Source of the DNA: Cytidiella melzeri
Taxonomy: Eukaryota; Basidiomycota; Agaricomycetes; Polyporales; Irpicaceae
Assembly: GCA_022592445.1 (NCBI GenBank)
Contig: JABYQR010000216.1
Coordinates: 1-64,000 of the forward strand
Direction: 5' to 3'
Length of the DNA stretch: 64,000 bases
Position numbers and translations under genes: made by a program. How positions within the stretch are numbered: the first letter of the stretch is position 1; each line of letters begins with the position of its first letter. Positions 1 through 10,845 of this stretch are shown here, in pieces. The notes under the pieces were generated by a model, which was not told the origin of the DNA, did no database searches, and saw only the letters and a list, made by a program, of their open reading frames with translations.

Positions 1-423
1 TGGGCGCAAAGCGAGGCAGGCAGCTGGCTGGCGAGGGCTGTCGGTGGATTTGATAACAAATCCAGAGACGGCTCCTGCTGCGATGGAACAACCGGCGGAG
101 GCGGAGGAGGTGAGCGTGTCTTGTGAAGACAGGCTAGACGGGCGCGTTGTTGCGATGATTTGGAAGACGTCGAAGCTTGATTTGGCGCAGTTGCGGGGTA
201 TATGGTGCGTTGTATTGAAGGGCTGCTTACAGGTCGCTAGGCATGCTTAATTGGTTCGGTGAACAGGAAGGAATGTGACACTGCTAGGCGCGGGAGCCTT
301 GACCGTGAGGCGTTTGTGAAAGGCATGTGGCGGATAGACGAGGAGCTACGCAAAGCGAAGATGAATCCCCGGGGTCAGGCAACTGTGCGCCCTTTGAGAG
401 GACTGGCATCTATTCTTCGATGA
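1..423 (+). CDS. 3' end of an EH/EF-hand domain protein (EHD-like), partial
   Basis: Only the C-terminus is in the window. The open frame (about base 2 to 204) joins exon 267-423 across a GTGCGT...CAG intron (205-266) and ends at TGA 421-423. Across the junction it reads GIWKECDTARRGSLDREAF, then VKGMWRIDEELRKAK. The D-x-A-x-x-G-x-L-D-x-x-x-F spacing is that of the calcium-loop half of an EH domain, and SKLDLAQLRGIW before it resembles the helix 'SKLP...LGKIW' of EHD proteins. EHD-family ATPases act at endocytic membranes. The ATPase part would lie upstream of base 1 and is not seen, so another EH-domain protein is possible. The tail after the domain is short and basic. Confidence 0.6.
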
Positions 424-948
424 CCGCACTTGCGTAGCTGGGTCTGCCCATAAGAGCACGAAGAGTTGACGATTGCGATTTCGTGATTGTACCTATAGGG
501 CAGTGCATCACACTCGTTTGACTTGGTAAATAATTGCCTACGATACCCCACAATGCACTTTAGTTCATACCCAGGTGTTAATCAACTGTGTGCCACGTTT
601 AATGTATCCGTCAGAGCCCAACTTGCCCATTCAGAATTATACATTATTACCACATTATACAGTGTCATTATGTTTGAAGTAGTTCTTCTGCATGTCAAAA
701 AGCGACGCTCGCCCATAAAGTAGTCAGACAGTGCAACGATTGTAGTCATGGCCATGATGCAGGGCGCGGGTGGCGAAATCAGTAAAATTGAGAATGCCCT
801 CCACCAACAACGCTTGAACAGGAGACCCAATGATGAAGCACAGCAAATACAACAGCTCCTATGCAGTTGCTCAAGAGGTCTTGTCGTAACCCGCCAGTAG
901 AACCAGCGGCCGTGCCTCCTACAAGCCCAAAACCGAGCACAGGCGACA
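424..948. other. Intergenic, nothing recognised
   Basis: This lies between the stop of the EH-domain gene (+) and the stop of the next gene (-). It therefore holds two 3' ends. The open frames here are short and look like shadows. No RNA gene or repeat was recognised. Confidence 0.5.
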
Positions 949-2561
949 TTACCGATCCTTGTCCATCTCCGACAACCGGGTATCAAGGTCTAGGACCATC
1001 AACCTGAGGTTGACGTCAGGACAGCCGTCGGATTGTAGGGACAGAACAACAGCCTCCGCCGCACGACGCAGCATGTTGTTCAACGCCATCAAACTCGACT
1101 TGGACGGAACAGGTTCTGACTTGATCCTGTCGAGCTCTACGAGTCGCGTCTTCATGTCCAGTATGTGCAGGCGCAGTCCAATGCCCTCGCAGCCTTTTGC
1201 TTCGACGTGGCTAATAACCTCTCGTGCCTTTTTCTGCAATGCCTCTCGGAGAGTCTTGCTTTCGTCGGTGTGAGTGCGGTGGGAAGAGGAGGTGGAAGCT
1301 TTGGGTGGTGAAGAACTTTGGCCTTGCCCGGAGTCGCTGGATGTAGGACTGGGTGGACGCGGATATTTCCGCATAAGGGATGGTGCTAGAGTATAGGTGT
1401 CGACATTACCGTTCGTTACGGTCTTGTCGTTGGGACACTGAACTGGGCTCTTTTGAAGCACGGTAGGGCGAGCCAGATGCACTGAGGGTTTATCTGATGC
1501 TCCAGGTGGGGTCTTGTGCGCTGAGGAGTTATGACCATCGGTGCGGCGTTTCTTTCCATTGGTCTCGCTCGACGCAGCATGCTTTCGCTTCAGCGAGGAG
1601 CTGTCAGCGTTAAAATGCTGACGATGTGGTTTCGAGTGGCTGGAAGATAACCCGCTGGGAGTATCTTCTAGAGTCGTCCACTTTGGCGATAGTGTTGGTG
1701 AAGGTAAGGCCTTTACAGACATCTTCTTGGATGCGTCGATATCATTCAAAAGCGCTGACATGAAGTTGGTCAGTGGACGTATGATTTATGAAGACACGCA
1801 GAATTACATTCCAAATGTGTGGACGGTGAGGACGATTTCGACCGTTTGATGGTTTGTGAAACGTCTTTGCTCCGTTCAGGCTGGGAGATTTCAGGTTCGC
1901 TATCTAAATCAGATAGCCAAGTATCATCGTCATGAACAGGTTTGACGTCTTCGAATTTGCGACGCCCTAAGGGTGCCAAACTCAGCGACCACACATTGAG
2001 AACGTAGCAGGTGAGAGCCTACTTTCATGAGCATCATTTTGTCTGGTGCAAACCTTCTTGCGAATACTGCAGACTTGACACTTTGTGCTGGGAGCTATCT
2101 TCCTCACACAGTCAAAGTTCTTGCCCTCGCATGTATCACACGGCGGGACGTAAGAAGGCAGGCGCAGATAACGGAACTGAGACGACGCTGCGGCGGCTTT
2201 GACTAGCAGATCCTGGACTTCTGACAACGACTGCCAGAAGCGATCCCATGTAAGTCCGGAGGTGGTACGTGCCAGGCCTACAGACACGTCTTTGTTCTCG
2301 AGCCTGATGAAAAAATGACCATTGGTCAGCGAGGGAGCAGCGAGATACGCACTGTTCCGATGCTATGAAGGCACACAACGAAGTGATACCATCAGGGAGC
2401 CCGTTGGTCCCAGTGGATCCAGAGAAGCGACTCGAAAGCTCATTGAGAAATTCGGATGCTCTGGTAACGGTAGCTCCTTTCTTGCATAATTTCTCCAGAA
2501 CAATGTCTCGGGAAATATTCAGCGAATTAGACCGCGGTGACTCGGAGCCCGCCGAGGACAT
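949..2561 (-). CDS. Protein with a Zn2Cys6-like cysteine cluster; possible transcription regulator
   Basis: A multi-exon gene. Exon 1 starts at ATG 2561 (MSSAGSESPRSNSLNISRD). A GTGCGT...CAG intron joins it to a segment with cysteines spaced C-x2-C-x6-C-x9-C-x2-C-x6-C (PPCDTCEGKNFDC, then KCQVCSIRKKVC, about 2050-2140). That spacing fits a fungal Zn(II)2Cys6 binuclear cluster, though it sits in the middle of the protein and lacks the usual RACDxCRxRK opening. The C-terminal exon (949-about 1760) is rich in Ser, Pro and Lys with an NLS-like KRKHAASSETNGKKRR. It ends with two similar repeats containing GLRLHILDMKTRLVELD and NLRLMVLDLDTRLSEMD. The repeats are clearly related to each other; their function is unknown. 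A role as a DNA-binding regulator is inferred only from the cluster. Confidence 0.6.
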
Positions 2562-2892
2562 GGCTATCGTTTACGGAGAGTAGAAGCGAGTGGATTAAGG
2601 GCTGTAAAGTATTGTTATAACGAAGAGTCCACTGTCGCTGGCCAGTGCGGGGCCTCCTCGCTGTTTGGTAAGACTGTGATGGTCGAGAGCAGAGATTGCA
2701 AACATAGGGGAACTGTAAACCCCGCTCCGCTTAACATTGAGCCCAGCGCTAGCCGTAGCCCCGACCAGAAGCGGGCTCCGGCGCGCTGCCGACGCCAAAA
2801 CGCGCTGCACGTGCCTCCTTCCTAATCCGGACCCGAGTTCGACATCGCGTTGGACTCCAGCAGTCGTACGGTTCTGACCATTGACCTTCACC

Positions 2893-4163
2893 ATGCAAGC
2901 AACCAGGTTGCAGCACCATGTCGCACGTGTCATAGGAGGCAGGAGATGTAGGTTGTAGCGTACGGTGTTCAAGCTCCCGCTAATCTATGTCCAGTTCTTC
3001 AAACTTCGGCCAGCCGTCGAGCTGTCACAAAGTTCACGATGCCAGCTATGTCGCCAACGATGACTGAAGGGGGTATAGCATCGTGGAAGAAGAAGGAGGG
3101 GGAAGCCTTTTCTGCAGGAGATGTTCTACTTGAAATTGTGAGCAGTATGGGCCACGTATTATGCGGTCTAATTTCTGACTTGCCGTCTGGTAGGAAACAG
3201 ACAAGGCCACTATTGACGTCGAAGCGCAGGACGACGGTGTACTTGGGAAGATATTGGTGAGTACGCAAGGTTTCTCGTCAGTCGTAGAGCTATATCTGAA
3301 GCATTGCAGGCACCCGATGGCGCCAAGAACATCCAGGTCGGCAAGCTCATTGCCCTTCTTGCCGAGGACGGAGACGACATCGCGAACCTGGATATTCCAA
3401 AGGAGGAATCTGAGAGCCTCAAATCGACCCCTCCTGCGGAAACGAAGACAGAACAGCCACCTCCCTCAGGAGTTCCTGACAAAACAGCCGATACATCGTC
3501 TGGCTCGTCTTCAAAGCCTCATGACTTGCCCACACATTCACGACCGCTGTTCCCGTCTGTCCTCAGACTTCTCCAAGAAAATGGCATATCGAACGCAGAC
3601 AAGATCAAGGGCACTGGCATCCGTGGTATGATCACTAAGGGAGATGTCTTGGCCCACCTGGGTAAGGCCAGTGGTCCTCTGGGGACATACAAGTCAGCTC
3701 TTGAGCAGGAAGAAGAGAAAGTAAAGAGCGAGAAATCAGGCGTGAAGCAGGCTGCTCCAACTCTGCCGCTGGATGGCCCGTCATTGAGGCGGCTTATTGT
3801 CAACAGTTTGGTCGAAGCGTCCCAGAAGCCGTACAAGCCAGGTAGGAATTATTTTCTTGCACATTTGGAAGATGTCTCATACTTTGTATTGTCTCAGCAC
3901 CTACACCCTCACCTACATTTGACGATATCATTGCCGACTACTTGCCACCATCTCCTCCTGCCCCTAATGTGGATTTGTCGTTACCACCGAAACCACGGAC
4001 AGCCAGCTCTGACGGTTTTGAAGGTCTCTTCTAACCTCCTCACTTCCTCTCATTGCTGCAACGTATATTAGACATCAATGCTGCTCCTCTCTGGACCAGA
4101 CGCATATCACGTAAAGCAGTCTTGTTTGCTGCTATCCGTACGAGGCTTGAGAAGTGTCAGTGA
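2893..4163 (+). CDS. PDX1: Pyruvate dehydrogenase complex protein X (E3-binding protein)
   Basis: Six exons can be followed: 2893-2947, 2995-3137, 3194-3256, 3310-3841, 3898-4023, 4072-4163, giving about 336 residues. The N-terminus ([19 protein letters not shown], then [13 protein letters not shown]) is Arg-rich without acids, as in a mitochondrial presequence. A lipoyl domain follows ([18 protein letters not shown]...; lipoylated Lys in [15 protein letters not shown], about residue 70). Then comes a peripheral-subunit-binding domain ([25 protein letters not shown], about residues 200-235) and an Ala/Pro-rich linker. The acetyltransferase catalytic domain with its HxxxDG motif is absent. This is the expected plan of fungal Pdx1, which anchors dihydrolipoamide dehydrogenase (E3) to the E2 core. 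It converges on RAD1 with 58 bases between stops. The last intron has a weak donor (GTCTCT). Confidence 0.88.
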
Positions 4164-4221
4164 GTGGCCTGAGTGTCAATCGTCGCTCTCTAGCGCCATG
4201 CACTATCACGGATTCGGTATG

Positions 4222-5801
4222 TCAGAGAGTGCTGATAGCATGGGGAGGATAGGAATGACTTGCCCGGAACTCTACAAAGGCATTCACTGACTTTCCAGAA
4301 CGAGCTACCCTGGGAGTGGGCATCAAGAACTGTAAGCTGAGCAAACCGTCTTGGTCTATGCGCAAGGACGTCTTCGTGGAGCTTTGCAGAACACGCGATG
4401 CCTTCTGTATGTGGCTGTGCTTATAGCTAACGTTCGGTTGGCCATGAGCTCTGAACCATGATGTTGCATCACAACTCACCTAAAACTCACTGGAGCTGGA
4501 CAATCACATGCTTCGAGTACCTCTTTGTCATTTGGGTAGTCCATCTACACGGTTCTCCTTAGGACTGATATCACCGTGTCCTAGGTAATGTTTCGTACCT
4601 CAGTGCTACCCCAGTTTCCGACTGCTTTTAGTCGGAATCTTGGAGGTGCAGATGCGCGCGGTGCTCTTCCGTCCGCTGGAGGTGGATTACCGACAATGGT
4701 CAACTTCTCGCATGAAGGTTCTAGTTCGGAGAGCGCATCTCGAAGCCAGGATGACTATACAGTCGACCTACATGAGTTACGAGGTCTCAGACTCTGGCGT
4801 GTGAATGCTTACCTTGAGAATGATGCGGAGTGCGCTTGGGTGGGATAAATGCAATGTCAGTTTAATGTGCATGTTGACACGCACGTTTGGTCCGAGTCGA
4901 ACGGCAGTTCCAGTCTTGGTTCTGGATCGAACGTCGTCACTTCACAAGTAGCAGTCGGTCCGTCGGCTTCCTCCGCACTGCATATGGTGAGCTTTGTAGC
5001 TTTTGTGAATTCTAGATCTCGTATACTCGCATGAGAAGTGTCAGAGGATACCCAGCGCCGGCGTAAGAGAGGCGCATTCCAGTCTTTTTCCCTCCTCCCC
5101 CGCCGAAGTACTGATCCAGCCTTCCAGAACCACCGTCTTGAGCACCTCCCCGACCGTTTCTTCTCGAAGATCCAGCCTCATTCGCGCCTTCGTCGTTACC
5201 CTTACCTAGGTCATGAAACCGATGTGCTTTGTCGTTCGGCTTCAAATTACTCGCGGTTGGGCCAGCAGTTCCTAGGATGTTTAAGCATTCAAGCAGGACT
5301 GCAAGGTTGACGTCAAACGCTGCATTCATCTCCTCTGGCTCCGGTGTTGGAGAAGACGACTGAGACATGGGCTGCGGCTGTGGCGGGGGATTGTAGGTGT
5401 ATTCGTCGAAAGTATCGGCGAAGATATATGCGGTCCCTGCATAGATGCAATGAGTTGTCTTGCACTGAGTGTCATGTACGTTGACAGCAGCTAACCTAAC
5501 AATGTTCTTGCTTCTTCTGTTGTCACAATAAGTCCGCTTTTCATGACTGTTACACTTGCCATCTACGACGAACACAGTTGATTTCAACTCACGCATAGGA
5601 GGTATAGTAAGAGCATGGAAACGTGCCTTGGCAAAGCTCACGCCACGCAAAAGCGCGGAGAAATACCGCACGTCATGCATGTACGCGCTGAGTACCTGTG
5701 AGAGCGGTATGAATTGCGCTGTTTATGTACTGTGACCTGCTTACATGCGGAAGCTCTTGTTCTTGCAAGTTGTCTTCTACTTGAGTGCCTAGATTCGACA
5801 T
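4222..5801 (-). CDS. RAD1: DNA-damage checkpoint clamp subunit Rad1 (9-1-1 complex)
   Basis: Multi-exon gene from ATG 5801 (MSNLGTQVEDN...) to a stop at 4222. Family landmarks in order: SALLRGVSFAKARFHALTIP (about 5600-5670), AYIFADTFDEYTY (about 5385-5425), NLAVLLECLNILG (about 5275-5310), ATCEVTTFDPEPRLELPFD (about 4900-4960), SSWLRDALSELEPSCEK (about 4690-4745), MDYPNDKEVLEACDCPAPVS (about 4480-4540) and LQSSTKTSLRIDQDGLLSLQ (about 4330-4395). These match the Rad1/Rec1 sliding-clamp family, which pairs with Rad9 and Hus1 on DNA at damage sites. The region after NILG carries a low-complexity Gly/Arg/Asp insert typical of basidiomycetes. The exact 3' end is less certain. Open plus-strand frames over 4222-4850 are shadows of these exons. 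Confidence 0.85.
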
Positions 5802-6524
5802 TGTACCCGTTCAAGCCAAGTTGTCAGAGGAAAAGCGTCTTTCGTAGGTGTTGAATGAGTATGAGGATGGATGCTCTTTCAAAAGCCACAAATTGGACTT
5901 ACTTAGAAGCTGAGGAAACTGGCCATGGCCAGGATCCAGGAACCTGTCTCAATGCGGGGACAGCCGTCGGTGATGGCCGCGCGGCTGAGTCAATTCCCAA
6001 AATGGGGAAGTTCAACTTGGAGTTTGACTTTACGCTCAATAGTGTAGCTACCAACAACCCCACCGTTGCGGCCCTCAGCAACTACTAGATCTTGCTCACG
6101 AAGGTACTGATGTGCGTGTTGGTTATAAATTCAATGCTGACCAGACACACTGCCCATAGCACGTGTGTACCTTTGTACTGCCCAAAAAACTCAAGGCTGT
6201 ATTGTGAGTACTTCATGATGTTTCTCGGTGCCATTTTCCATTGTTACAGTAGCAGCAAAAAGTGCTGCGACACCACGAGCATGCAATAATTCTCTTATTG
6301 TGCGAGCTCATCTCTGCACATTTCTATCTAGTCCTGATTTTCACACACTATATACAATGTACAAATCATGTTCTTGGTAAAAATGGCTTGGTCTGCATTG
6401 TGAGCAAAAAAGGGTGTACAATCCACGCAAAAGCTGCGTTTAGCACCTGTATGTTGTACTACTACTATTATGCATCATCTTGACTATTATATGTAAAACT
6501 TTGTCAAGATATCCCAGTACAATT
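5802..6524. other. RAD1 upstream region and AT-rich spacer
   Basis: Holds the RAD1 promoter and AT-rich sequence up to the first transposon scrap. A 77-codon plus-strand frame (5855-6088) has no recognisable domain and I do not call it a gene. Confidence 0.4.
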
Positions 6525-6600
6525 TGACACGGAGACAGAGCACGACATGACAAACAGGGACAGGAAGTGGAAAACAACAAGGAGGTGGTGGTAGGCATGA
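6525..6600 (-). repeat. Scrap of the chromovirus LTR
   Basis: Starts TGACACGGAGACAGAGCACG and follows the outer 75 bases of the 757-bp LTR at 17729. It then stops abruptly at the next LTR fragment (TGTAACAG). It is in the same orientation as the LTR at 17729. Confidence 0.7.
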
Positions 6601-6907
6601 TGTAACAGTTAGGTTACTACTCACCAGATAAGTTGTTGGACTTGAGGGGATAGAGTGAGATAGAGTGTGAGAGGTGTGGTGAGCAAAGTACAAGAGAGTA
6701 CTGAGTGGTCCTTTATCAGCAGAGTGGATAAGACTGAGGAGATATGCCCTCAGGAGTGCCTCTATATATACATGAAGGGAAAGACCCCAGGTACTACCCT
6801 AAGACCCCTAATACCTACATGAGTAAGCAAAGTAATCTACCTTACTAAGCATGCCCTATGCCCTAGTAGTGCCACTTCAATAATCAACCAATAGCAATTG
6901 TTCCCAT
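6601..6907 (+). repeat. Fragment of a TGTAACAG-type LTR
   Basis: Matches the first about 310 bases of the solo LTR at 59321, including GATATGCCCTCAGGAGTGCC and CAATCAACCAATAGCAATTG-like sequence. It breaks off at the next chromovirus LTR piece. The same family thus occurs at least twice in the window. Confidence 0.75.
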
Positions 6908-7407
6908 TGACATGGAGACGGGGCTCGATGTGACAAACAGGGACACAAAGTAGATATTGACGAGGAGGTGTGTGAAGCACAATGCCCTCACCAGCTATCA
7001 GACTTTGTTCAAGTATCTAGCCCAGTAAAGACCAAGTTGGTATTCTGACTACCAGCTATGTAGTACAGAGGGGGTTTGCTTACCTAGCCCAGTAAAGACC
7101 AAGAGGTCGAGATGGGGGGCTAGGAGCGTACATGCAGCAGTATATATACACTTCAGGGACCTGCGCACAGACCATGTTAAGGGCAGGCTTTGCAAGAAGC
7201 CATGTGAACGAAGAACAATAGCAGTACCTAAAGGAGAACAATAGCTATTGTCTGGACTCTGCCAAGACCTCTACTCGTGAGAGAATTTATCTAAAAGGAG
7301 ATCAACTATTGTATTCTATTCCCACACCTGTGAGAACACTCTTCCATAAAGAGAACAATAGCAAAAGAACAATAGGAGTCCATGTGAGCAGTATCTATGA
7401 CGTCAAA

Positions 7408-8148
7408 GCATACCAGTCAGCAAGCGAAGCAATATCCCATCATATCCCATCACTCGATGAGCGCCTTGACAACATGGCTCGAGTACGCAAGGAGACCAAA
7501 GCAGCTCTTCGTCTAAGCAAAGAAAAGATGAAGCAACTCTACGAGTCTGAGAAGCGCTCTCCATGCGTCTTCCAAGTAGGGGACATGGTCTGACTAAACG
7601 CTAAGAACGTCCAGATCCACCAGGCTACCCCTAAACTCGGTCCTCAACAACTTGGCCCGTACAAGATCATTGATCACATTGGCAATCTCAATTACAAACT
7701 CGATCTACCCAGCTATCTCCAAATCCACCCCGTTTTCCACATCAACCGTCTAAGTCCCTGGCACGACAACGGCAAAGACGTACCTTCACCTCCTGATATT
7801 ATTGTCATAGAAGGAGAAGTACAGTACGTCGTCGAAAAGGTGCTAGACAGCAGGCTACACGGACGTTGGAAGAAATTGCAATTCCTTGTCAAATGGGAAG
7901 GGTATTCAGACAGACACAATAGCTGGGAACCAGTTGAAAACCTTGAGAATAGTCAAGAAGCAATTGACGACTTCTACAAAGCAAACCCCGGAGCGCCCCG
8001 GGTCATCAAAGCTTCACTCTTTGCAGATCTCCGCTTGCACTTTTGGGAATTCAATACCCAGACCGACCCCGCTTTTCTTTGCACAATCTATCCATCTACA
8101 TACGATCTTAGCTGGGATGAAGGCAAACACATCGGTCTGGATATCTAA
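7408..8148 (+). pseudogene. Chromovirus pol 3' end: integrase C-terminal part and chromodomain
   Basis: Reads SLDERLDNMARVRKETKAAL, then CVFQVGDMV followed by a stop where the relative at 19166 has Trp. It continues in the same element to a chromodomain (KLQFLVKWEGYSDRHNSWEP, about 7870-7935) and a tail ending WDEGKHIGLDI. A perfect 27-bp tandem duplication lies at 8120-8173. Chromodomains of chromoviruses target integration to marked chromatin. There is no 5' end, so it is not functional. Confidence 0.8.
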
Positions 8149-8355
8149 GGCAAACACATCGGTCTGGATATCTCAAGAACATCATACTGACGGGTAACGT
8201 CGAGTCAACGACACCAGAAGGGGAGAAACTTCCTAGCATCCTTCTGACTAGACAATCGGGGCAATTCTGCTGAATCCCTGTAGACGGGTAGAAGACCTCT
8301 ATCACCACAGCACAGTGATGCTTTGCAAGGATGCTTGATTTTAGGAGGGGGGTAA

Positions 8356-9100
8356 TGTCATGGATGGCCTGACTAGCCCTTAATTTTTGCAATTTACCTC
8401 TTGTTTTTATCTATAAAACTCCGGGCTGCAGCTCAGCTGCAACCTTCTCTGCACAAACTCCTTTGCACGTCTATTAAGCGCCCGTATCACGTGGCTTAGA
8501 CGCTCCACACGACATTACTTGCTACTACGTCACACTGGCATGTGACTTAAATTAAGTAAGCCCACATGGCTACAAGCACATGGCTCAGCCCATAGCTAGG
8601 GTTTGACGTCATAGATACCGTTCACATGGACTCCTTTTGTTCTTTCCCTATTGTTCTCTTTATGGAAGGATGTTCTCACAGGTGTGGGAATGGAATATAA
8701 TAGTTGGTCTCCTTTTAGATAGATTCTCTCACGAGTAGAGTTCTTGGCAAGGTCTAGACAATAGCTATTGTTCTCCTTTAGGTAGTTCTTTTGTTCTTTG
8801 TTCACATGGCTTCTTGCACAGCCTGCCCTCAGCATGGTCTGTGCGCAGGTCCCTGAAGTCTATATAAGATGCTGCATGTACGCTCCTAGCCCCCCATCTT
8901 GACCTCTTGGTCTTTACTGGGCTAGGTAAGCAACCCCCTCTTGTACTACATAGCTGGTAGTAACAATACTAACTTGGTCTTTACTAGGCTAGCAACTTGA
9001 ACAAAGTCTGATAGCTGGTGAAAGCATTGTGCTCTACACCTGCCTCGTCGTTTTCCACTCCGTGTCCCTTTTAGTTGCGTCGAGCTTTGTCTCCGCGACA
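8356..9100 (+). repeat. Chromovirus 3' LTR (plus orientation)
   Basis: TGTCATGGATGG...CTCCGCGACA, about 745 bases. It is the reverse complement of the LTRs at 17729 and 24789 with many substitutions and small gaps. Its end cuts into the gag of the neighbouring copia element. Confidence 0.75.
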
Positions 9101-10314
9101 GAGGCCAGTAGCAGTCAAAGAGCCAGCAGCGGCAGACTCTTCCTTCGCGCAAGAAGCGACGCTGGCACTCTTGCGAGTGATACCCTTTGCCTTCATGGCA
9201 GCCTTGGACTTCTCAGTCCAGGGCTTAGGGCAAGTCAGCGTGGTGTGGCCAAGTTCACTGCATTTGTAGCAGTTGACTTTGGGAACATTGGCCCGAGTGT
9301 CCTTCTCCTTTGTGTAAGGAGCAGCGGCGGCGCACGCAGTGGTAGTTGTCTTTGCCAATTGCTCAACGTTCTTTCCATTAGCGTGAGATGCTGAGGGAGT
9401 GTGCATGGTGTGCTTGCCATGAGGGACGAGCAAAGTAGAACCTTTAGACTCGGAAGTCTTAATGGAATGGGTGAGACACCAGTTGTTGAAGTCGCAGCAG
9501 AGCTCAGCAATGAGAGTGTTTGGTTTATAGTCAAATTTTGGTCTGACTGGAGTGGAAGCCCAAACACCAGCTTTGTAATTAGTGTGAGTGGTGTTGTAAG
9601 GAGGAGGTTTAATGCTGACAATGGCAGAGTAGAAAATGTACAAGGGACTGTCGATCCCCTTTGCAGCGAGTTTGCCTACAAGGTTGAGCGTGTTGTTGAG
9701 AAGTTTGTTCATCTCGTAAATAGGGTGGTAGAGATGGAACAGCTGAAAGATCTTGTTTGCATCTGAAACAGTAGCCTTTGGATCAAAGTGTTTGCACAAC
9801 TTCTCCATGAGAATGTGCGGCTGCAACTCGTTGAGGTAGTTGGCCATGACAGAGTCACCAATGTGGCCAGTCATGACATTGAAGACAGCTCCAGTAACCT
9901 CTCTTGGTACTGTAGAGCCACCTCTGAGTGCATAGAAGTTGAGGATGGTGTTGAGAGCAGTCTCGACGTGGAACTTCCACATCAGCCAGCTCTCTGGACC
10001 AGTAAGCTTTCCAACGTTGGAGAAAGCCTTGCTGGTGTTGCTCATCAACATAGCAAAGTCCCTGTCCTGAGCAGGAGGGAAAGAAAGCAGCTCAGACATA
10101 GAGCGTGCCGAGTGCGAGGAAGGATTCCCAGCGGAGTACGGCAAGCTGGCTTCTTGCCTTGCTGCCTGCAATGTCTCTCGTTGTCGTCACCCTGAGCAGT
10201 GGAATAACAAGATTGACGGCAGTGATAGCTGCTGCGAAGAGTATCAAATGGAGTGCAACATCGATCAGCTAGGGGTGCAGAGACCTGGCGTGCAGGAGGG
10301 GGGACAGAGGCCAT
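9071..10314 (-). pseudogene. Copia Gag polyprotein fragment
   Basis: The N-terminal part (ARQVSAPLADRCCTPFDTLR) is in one frame and the main part (10171-9071) in another, so at least one frame break separates them. The body holds copia gag motifs (SNVGKLTGPESWLMWKF, VMTGHIGDSVMANYLN) and a complete zinc knuckle, CYKCSELGHTTLTC (C-x2-C-x4-H-x4-C). The last codons run into the chromovirus LTR, so the true downstream frame is lost. Confidence 0.75.
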
Positions 10315-10648
10315 TGCTGCCTGGTCAGCAGTAGTCTCAGCTACAGGAGCAGAGGAGGAGGCTGCAACAGGCTTGACTCTTGGTTGCCATTGATGATGAG
10401 GTAGGCATAGTGAGAGGGGAAGAGACAGGAGTTTCAGGAGGGGGGGGGGGGTAGGAGTGAGCTCTGCAGTCTTCCTCCTGCAAGTTGTCTTCTTAGGATG
10501 AGGTTGAGGTGTGGTGCCTCTGAGGAAGTTGGTTTGTTGACACTCTCGAGTGGAACAACAAGGTTGAGTCTGATCAGTGTGATCAGAGCTTATAAACTGG
10601 GAGAGAGGAGTGGAGAAGTGAAGTCGAGTGAGGAAATGAGCTTAATCG

Positions 10649-10660
10649 GGGCTCATAACC
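10649..10660 (-). promoter_or_regulatory. Primer-binding site, half-tRNA(iMet) type
   Basis: On the minus strand GGTTATGAGCCC directly follows the LTR end. It is complementary to the anticodon arm of initiator tRNA-Met (GGGCUCAUAACC, anticodon CAU), not to a tRNA 3' end. Confidence 0.75.
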
Positions 10661-10845
10661 TATTAGAAAGGTATGAGCAGTGGTGCACAACAGCGAGCCT
10701 TAGGTGAAGGTGGTGGTCAGACAAAGAGATGGAGATCAACAGTGGTAGTGTTGCATTGATCAGAGTAAGTCTTATATACAGTAACTACTGGCGCTAAGCG
10801 CGCAATCAATGCGGAGTCTCAATTGAGTCTCAGTATATTTGAACA
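10661..10845 (-). repeat. Copia 5' LTR, about 185 bp
   Basis: Ends ...TTGAACA on the plus strand. It shares GTTGCATTGATCAGAGTAAG and TCTTATATAC.GTAACTAC with the LTR at 12277. The inner edge is fixed by the primer site. Confidence 0.65.

Larger units (their letters stand above)
6908..9100 (+). mobile_element. Rearranged Ty3/gypsy chromovirus fragment with inverted LTR pieces
   Basis: Three parts. At 6908-7407 is a partial LTR in the minus orientation, from TGACATGGAG to GACGTCAAA. At 7408-8338 is the 3' end of pol on the plus strand. At 8339-8355 is a polypurine tract (TTTTAGGAGGGGGGTAA), followed by a full 3' LTR on the plus strand at 8356-9100. The joint at 7407 is abrupt: LTR sequence passes directly into the integrase C-terminal region. 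The two LTR pieces point towards each other and everything 5' of the integrase C-terminus is lost. No target duplication is seen at the ends. Confidence 0.75.
9101..10845 (-). mobile_element. Truncated copia element (5' LTR, primer site, gag only)
   Basis: On the minus strand: LTR 10845-10661, initiator-tRNA primer site, a leader, then gag. It is cut off at about 9100 by the chromovirus LTR, so protease, integrase, RT and RNase H are missing. Gag resembles that of the copia element at 12277-17376 (shared KAF.NVGKLTGP, ANKIFQLF, TEKSK.AMK.KGIT), so both belong to one family. A run of 13 G lies near 10440. Confidence 0.75.

Noticed and set aside
4222..4848. Plus-strand open frames at first read as a C-terminal extension of PDX1
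   Set aside because: The minus strand gives conserved Rad1 exons over the same bases, and PDX1 has an in-frame stop at 4161.
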